Assembly (NCBI GenBank): GCA_029287965.1
Contig: JARFQC010000098.1
Span: forward strand, 1-5,192
DNA length: 5,192 nt
DNA from: Arenicellales bacterium
GTDB lineage: Bacteria > Pseudomonadota > Gammaproteobacteria > BMS3Bbin11
Direction of reading: 5' to 3'
Shown here: positions 1-5,192 of the stretch, in pieces
Position numbering within the stretch: position 1 is the first letter of the stretch
Layout of the letters: each line of letters starts with the position of its first letter
Notes under the pieces: model-generated
The model's input: only the letters and a program-made list of their open reading frames with translations
Database searches by the model: none
Told to the model about the DNA's origin: nothing
Program-made: the position numbers and the translations under genes

Positions 1-1352
<1,352 letters not shown>

Positions 1353-1366
<14 letters not shown>

Positions 1367-2657
1367 AATGCTGCGCATTGACAGCTCGGACAGCGGTTTC
1401 GATACAGCCCTGGGTGAGTTGCTGGATCGTACCCATGAACAGGTCGATGACGTATCCGACGTAGTCAGTGAAATTATTGCCAGCGTGCGCAAGCAGGGCG
1501 ACGCCGCACTGCTGGACTACACGCGCCGCTTTGACCGTCTTGACGTCTCTGACATGTCTGAGCTCGAAATCTCGCCGGAGCGACTGGCCCAGGCTGTCGA
1601 AACGATTACTCCCGCGCAGCGCGAGGCGCTTGATGTATCAATAGATCGTGTGCGCAGCTACCACGAGCGCCAGCTTGGTGAATCCTGGGACTACACTGAT
1701 GAGGGCGGAACCCTGCTGGGACAGCAGGTCACGCCACTGGACCGGGTCGGTCTATATGTACCCGGCGGCAAGGCCGCGTATCCGTCGACGGTTGTCATGA
1801 CGGCAGTACCGGCACGTGTTGCCGGCGTCGGTGAGCTGATCATGGTCGTTCCGACTCCGGACGGACACATCAACGAGCTGGTGCTCGCTGCTGCGGCATT
1901 AACCGGGGTTGATCGCGTCTTTACCGTCGGCGGTGCGCAGGCTGTTGCCGCACTGGCTTACGGTACCCGCAGCATCCCTGCCGTAGACAAGATTGTCGGC
2001 CCTGGTAATGCCTACGTGGCCACGGCCAAGCGCCTGGTTTTCGGCAAGGTCGGCATCGACATGGTGGCCGGGCCCTCCGAGATCGTCGTCCTTTGCGATG
2101 CGCCCGCAGACCCCGACTGGGTTGCCATGGACCTGTTCTCCCAGGCTGAACACGATGAACTGGCGCAATCCATTCTTGTGACCACTTCAGAGGATTTCGC
2201 CGATGCGGTAACGGCATCTATCGAGCGGCTGCTGCCGACCATGGAGCGGCGTGACATTATCGCTGCGGCACTGCAGGGGCAGGGCGCAATGATCATCGTC
2301 GATAACCTCGATGAAGCCATAGCCGTTACCAACAGGATCGCACCGGAACACCTTGAACTGATCGTCGATCAGCCACGCCAGGTCGCCGGTCAAATCCGCC
2401 ACGCCGGTGCCATCTTCATGGGTGTGCACACCAACGAAGTGCTCGGCGACTATTGTGCCGGCCCCAATCACACGCTGCCGACGTCGGGCACGGCGCGATT
2501 CAGTTCGCCACTGGGGACATACGATTTTCAGAAACGCACCAGCCTGATCATGTGCAGCGCCGATGCCGCGTCAGAACTCGGGCGTACCGCCTCAGTGCTG
2601 GCGCGCTCCGAGTACCTGACCGCACATGCACGATCGGCTGAATACCGGATCAAGTAA
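1353..2657 (+). CDS. hisD: Histidinol dehydrogenase
   Basis: Zn-dependent, NAD-linked cytoplasmic enzyme that performs the last two steps of the pathway, oxidising L-histidinol via histidinal to L-histidine. From the 1353 start it has 434 residues, the usual family length. Seen: [13 protein letters not shown] (135-147), [12 protein letters not shown] (211-222), and the signature region [13 protein letters not shown]...FSQAEHD (about 235-268). By analogy with E. coli HisD the zinc ligands are Gln264, His267, Asp366 and His425, and the catalytic pair is Glu332-His333 in APEHLEL. All are present with a consistent offset of 5-6 residues. [13 protein letters not shown] (365-377) and [10 protein letters not shown] near the end are also typical. 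The start was chosen for the GGAGG at 1342 and for length. It overlaps hisG by 14 nt, and hisC begins 4 nt after its stop, so translational coupling on both sides is likely. No missing residues or frameshift were seen. Confidence 0.97.
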
Positions 2658-2661
2658 CAGC

Positions 2662-3735
2662 ATGCAGACGCGCGCGTCACGCTGGGTACGGGAAGCCATC
2701 CAGTCCCAGGATTCCTATCACGTGCCGGATGTGGCTGATGTCATCAAGCTCGATGCGATGGAAAATCCCTGGTCTTTCCCGCCGGAGATCGATGCAGCCT
2801 GGCGCGAGAGCCTTGCCGGCATCGCGCTCAACCGCTATCCCGATCCTGTCGCACGTGATCTGCATGCTCCGTTAAGGGCACTGATGCAGGTACCGGACTC
2901 TGCATCCCTGCTGCTTGGCAACGGCTCCGATGAAATCATCCAGTTCATCCTGTTGAGCCTGGCTGCACCAGGACGCACCGTGCTTGCCCCGTCCCCGTCT
3001 TTTGTCATGTATGACGTGCTGGCGAAGGCTTGCGGCATGGAGTACGCAGCTGTCCCGCTGGGCGACGATTTTTCACTCGATCTGCCGGCCATGAGCAGAG
3101 CGATAGAAGAACATGAGCCGGCTGTCATTTTCCTTGCATCACCGAATAATCCGACCGGCAACCTTTTCGAATCCGCACAGGTCGAAGAGATCATTGCCAT
3201 TGCTCCCGGACTGGTCGTTGTCGACGAGGCCTACCAGCCTTTTGCCGGCAGCAGCTTCATGTCACGCCTCGATAGCTGCCCGAACCTGGTTGTGATGCGA
3301 ACGCTGTCGAAAGTCGGCCTGGCTGGCCTGCGCCTCGGCATACTGGCCGGTCACGGGGAGTGGCTGGATGAGTTCAACAAGCTAAGGCTGCCCTATAACA
3401 TCAACAGCCTGACCCAGGCGACGGCAGCTTTCGCACTACAAAACTGGGATGTTTTCCAGCAGCAGATCGATGCGATTTGCGAGGAACGGAAAAGGGTACT
3501 CGAGGCACTCAAGGCCATGCCGTGGATCACGACCTGGCCGAGCCAGACCAACTTCATCCTGTTCCGGTCAGAGTCACAACCGGCCGACACTGTACATGCC
3601 CGCCTGCTGGTTGACGGCATACTGATCAAGAATCTTCATCGGCCCGGTACAGCGCTGGAAAACTGTTTGCGTGTCACGATCGGTAGCCCGGATGAAAACG
3701 ATACATTCCTGGCCAGCCTGTCCAGGTCAGCCTGA
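2662..3735 (+). CDS. hisC: Histidinol-phosphate aminotransferase (PLP, class I/II fold)
   Basis: Converts imidazole-acetol phosphate plus glutamate into L-histidinol phosphate plus 2-oxoglutarate in the cytoplasm. From 2662 it has 357 residues, typical for HisC. Seen: VIKLDAMENPW (27-37), a variant of the family's substrate-lid motif; NRYPDP (57-62); LGNGSDEIIQ (85-94, PLP phosphate region); ASPNNPTGN (159-167) with the PLP-ring Asn163; VVVDEAY (185-191) with Asp188, which pairs with the pyridine nitrogen; RTLSK (213-217) with Schiff-base Lys217; GLRLG (222-226) with phosphate-binding Arg224; and CLRVTIG (335-341) with the carboxylate-binding Arg337. An in-frame ATG at 2626 would add 12 residues overlapping hisD. 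I prefer 2662 for family length and its 4-nt spacing from hisD, with only a weak GGAT about 11 nt upstream. Related aminotransferases such as CobD share the fold, but the hisGD context decides the call. Confidence 0.95.
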   Translation: MQTRASRWVREAIQSQDSYHVPDVADVIKLDAMENPWSFPPEIDAAWRESLAGIALNRYPDPVARDLHAPLRALMQVPDSASLLLGNGSDEIIQFILLSLAAPGRTVLAPSPSFVMYDVLAKACGMEYAAVPLGDDFSLDLPAMSRAIEEHEPAVIFLASPNNPTGNLFESAQVEEIIAIAPGLVVVDEAYQPFAGSSFMSRLDSCPNLVVMRTLSKVGLAGLRLGILAGHGEWLDEFNKLRLPYNINSLTQATAAFALQNWDVFQQQIDAICEERKRVLEALKAMPWITTWPSQTNFILFRSESQPADTVHARLLVDGILIKNLHRPGTALENCLRVTIGSPDENDTFLASLSRSA

Positions 3736-3745
3736 TACAGACACC

Positions 3746-5192
3746 ATGAGCAGTCCAAGGTCGGCAAGTATCAGCTCATACTGGCTGCTTGCCGGGATTA
3801 TCATCCTGGTCGTTTTCAAGAATTGGCTGCTCGAAGCCCAACCTATCATCGCCACGATGGGCTGGCCCTATGATCATACCCACTTTATCAACCAGGCAAC
3901 ATCCATCCTCAGCGGTCAATGGCTAGGTGAATTCAGTTTCACCACGCTGATCAAGGGGCCTGTCTATCCGTTATGGATCGCGTTCAACCATGTCATTGGG
4001 CTGGATATCATCCATACAACGGACCTGCTGTACATGGCGGCCTGCCTGACGGTCATGCTCGCTGCACGTCCGGTGATAAGCAACCGCTTCGTATTGTTGC
4101 TTATATTTGCCCTGCTATACCTGAGTCCGCACACTTATAACTACCAGTCCGTCGCAAATACCATGCGCATGACCATCTACCCGGCATTCGCACTGATGAG
4201 CCTTGGCGCTCTGCTCGGCATGGTCACCCGGTTGCTGGTATGGCAGCGCATCGAATGGAAATGGATGATGTTGTTCGGTGTCGCTTTCAGCCTGTTCTGG
4301 TATACGCGCGAGGAGGGTATTTTTCTTGTTCCGTCAGTACTGCTGGTGCTCGTTACGGCATTGATCTACGTCTGGCTACCGGGATTCGATGGCGCTCGCC
4401 TGCGTGCGACTGTCGCACTGGCGATACCGCCACTATTTATAATTGGCAGCGTAACGGGACTATTCATCTACCTGAACGAAACGCACTATGGCGCTTCCTA
4501 TGTCATAGAGACGAAGACCGACAACCACATGCGGGCTCAGAATGCGTTCCTGAGCGTCAAGCCCGATGTGTGGATACGTAAACACGAACTCGAACCGGCA
4601 CAGCGAGAAAAGATCTTTCGTGTCAGCAGCAGAGCGGCAGAACTCGCTCCCTCATTCGTTGGTCACGGTTATTTCGAAGCAGCGAAAAGCTCCTGGGCCA
4701 TCCGCGAGGCGGTAAACAATGCCGGCTACTACAAGAAGGGTGCAGCAGAGGTCGATGCGTTCTACAACGAGATGGCCAGCCAGATCGAAGCAGCTTGTGA
4801 TGACGGCAGGCTGGAATGCCATGACTTGCTATTTCCTGGTATGCCCGCATGGCGACCCGTTTTCACGCAGGACTTTCCGAGTCAGTTCGTCAAGGAATTG
4901 AAAGAAGTGATTCGTTTCAAGGTATTTACCCCTTACATCGACAACGTCTATTCCTTCGGGGATCGCAATTACCGTCACTATCACGACATCCTGACACATT
5001 CCCGCTCACGCCTGGTCGAGGGTGAGGTGGCAAGCGAAGTGAATTTTCACGCGGGCCTGCAGGCATTCAAGCTCGACGTGCTGGCGGTTATCGGCAAGGT
5101 ACACCAGAAGCTACGCCCGGTACTTTTCTACATGGCGCTGTTGGTCCTGCTTTGGCTCACCGCAAGGGCCATCGCCGAGAAACGCTTCGACC
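3746..5192 (+). CDS. Uncharacterised multi-pass membrane protein, GT-C glycosyltransferase-like (3' end outside window)
   Basis: The frame is open for 482 codons from ATG 3746 to the right edge with no stop. I do not recognise a named gene. Hydrophobic segments are seen at about residues 12-29, 92-108, 114-127, 143-166, 173-186, 192-212, 222-243 and 457-476, plus a weaker one at 72-87. Short Arg/Lys-bearing loops at 107-114, 167-172 and 213-220 suit a cytoplasmic N-terminus. The first outer loop has WPYDHTHFINQATSILSGQW (40-59) followed by KGPVYPLWIA (70-79). An acidic residue and then a G-x-x-x-P-L-x-x-A stretch at this place resembles lipid-linked-sugar (GT-C/PMT-like) transferases, but only Asp43 is acidic, so activity is unproven. 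YTREEG (186-191) follows a later segment. A soluble loop at ~244-455 holds two cysteines (351, 358) and is probably periplasmic. The gene starts 10 nt after hisC without a clear Shine-Dalgarno sequence. A sampled stretch (4081-4140, 26 of 60 G+C) is AT-richer than one in hisD (2041-2100, 39 of 60), partly from hydrophobic codons. Confidence 0.85.
   Translation, partial: MSSPRSASISSYWLLAGIIILVVFKNWLLEAQPIIATMGWPYDHTHFINQATSILSGQWLGEFSFTTLIKGPVYPLWIAFNHVIGLDIIHTTDLLYMAACLTVMLAARPVISNRFVLLLIFALLYLSPHTYNYQSVANTMRMTIYPAFALMSLGALLGMVTRLLVWQRIEWKWMMLFGVAFSLFWYTREEGIFLVPSVLLVLVTALIYVWLPGFDGARLRATVALAIPPLFIIGSVTGLFIYLNETHYGASYVIETKTDNHMRAQNAFLSVKPDVWIRKHELEPAQREKIFRVSSRAAELAPSFVGHGYFEAAKSSWAIREAVNNAGYYKKGAAEVDAFYNEMASQIEAACDDGRLECHDLLFPGMPAWRPVFTQDFPSQFVKELKEVIRFKVFTPYIDNVYSFGDRNYRHYHDILTHSRSRLVEGEVASEVNFHAGLQAFKLDVLAVIGKVHQKLRPVLFYMALLVLLWLTARAIAEKRFD

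Noticed and set aside
2012..2332. 106-codon open frame on the - strand within hisD
   Set aside because: It lies inside a well-conserved part of hisD, the product is low-complexity in Ser/Ala/Arg, and it has no homology I recognise or supporting context.
3736..3745. Possible terminator or promoter between hisC and the membrane protein gene
   Set aside because: The gap is only 10 nt, and I see no GC-rich hairpin followed by a T-run around it.
4240..4581. 113-codon + strand open frame inside the membrane protein gene
   Set aside because: It is out of frame with the 482-codon open frame, whose hydrophobic pattern is clearly that of a real membrane protein. The shorter product shows no motif.
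4623..4850. 75-codon open frame on the - strand with several Cys and His residues
   Set aside because: The Cys/His content arises from the complement of the membrane protein's coding strand. The spacing does not form a recognisable zinc-binding motif.

Overview
The window is a compact, unidirectional (+ strand) proteobacterial gene cluster: the 3' part of murA, then complete hisG, hisD and hisC, then the first 482 codons of a multi-pass membrane protein gene that runs off the right edge. The order murA-hisG-hisD-hisC, a short-form HisG without the C-terminal regulatory domain, and a MurA fragment very like the enterobacterial enzyme suggest a gammaproteobacterium (a betaproteobacterium is the main alternative). 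I cannot place it more finely from this sequence.

Layout: murA (1-710, 5' end missing) overlaps hisG (707-1366) by the four bases ATGA. The hisD start (1353) lies 14 nt inside the end of hisG, behind a clear GGAGG. hisC (2662-3735) follows hisD after 4 nt. The membrane protein gene (3746 to the edge) follows hisC after 10 nt. No intergenic space is large enough for a conventional promoter or terminator, so all five genes look co-transcribed and probably translationally coupled. There is no stretch of 300 bases without a gene.

Function: MurA makes the first committed peptidoglycan precursor. HisG catalyses step 1 of histidine synthesis, HisC the transamination step and HisD the last two oxidations. 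The rest of the pathway (hisB, hisH, hisA, hisF, hisI/E and the HisZ partner expected for a short HisG) is not in the window. All catalytic and ligand residues I could check in the three his enzymes and in the visible part of MurA are present, so I see no sign of decay.

The least ordinary item is the last gene. It encodes an uncharacterised membrane protein with about eight hydrophobic segments, a GT-C glycosyltransferase-like first loop and a soluble loop of about 210 residues. Its position directly behind hisC is the only departure from a standard housekeeping region. I found no RNA gene, mobile element, CRISPR array or repeat, and no evidence for a previously undescribed system beyond this orphan membrane protein.
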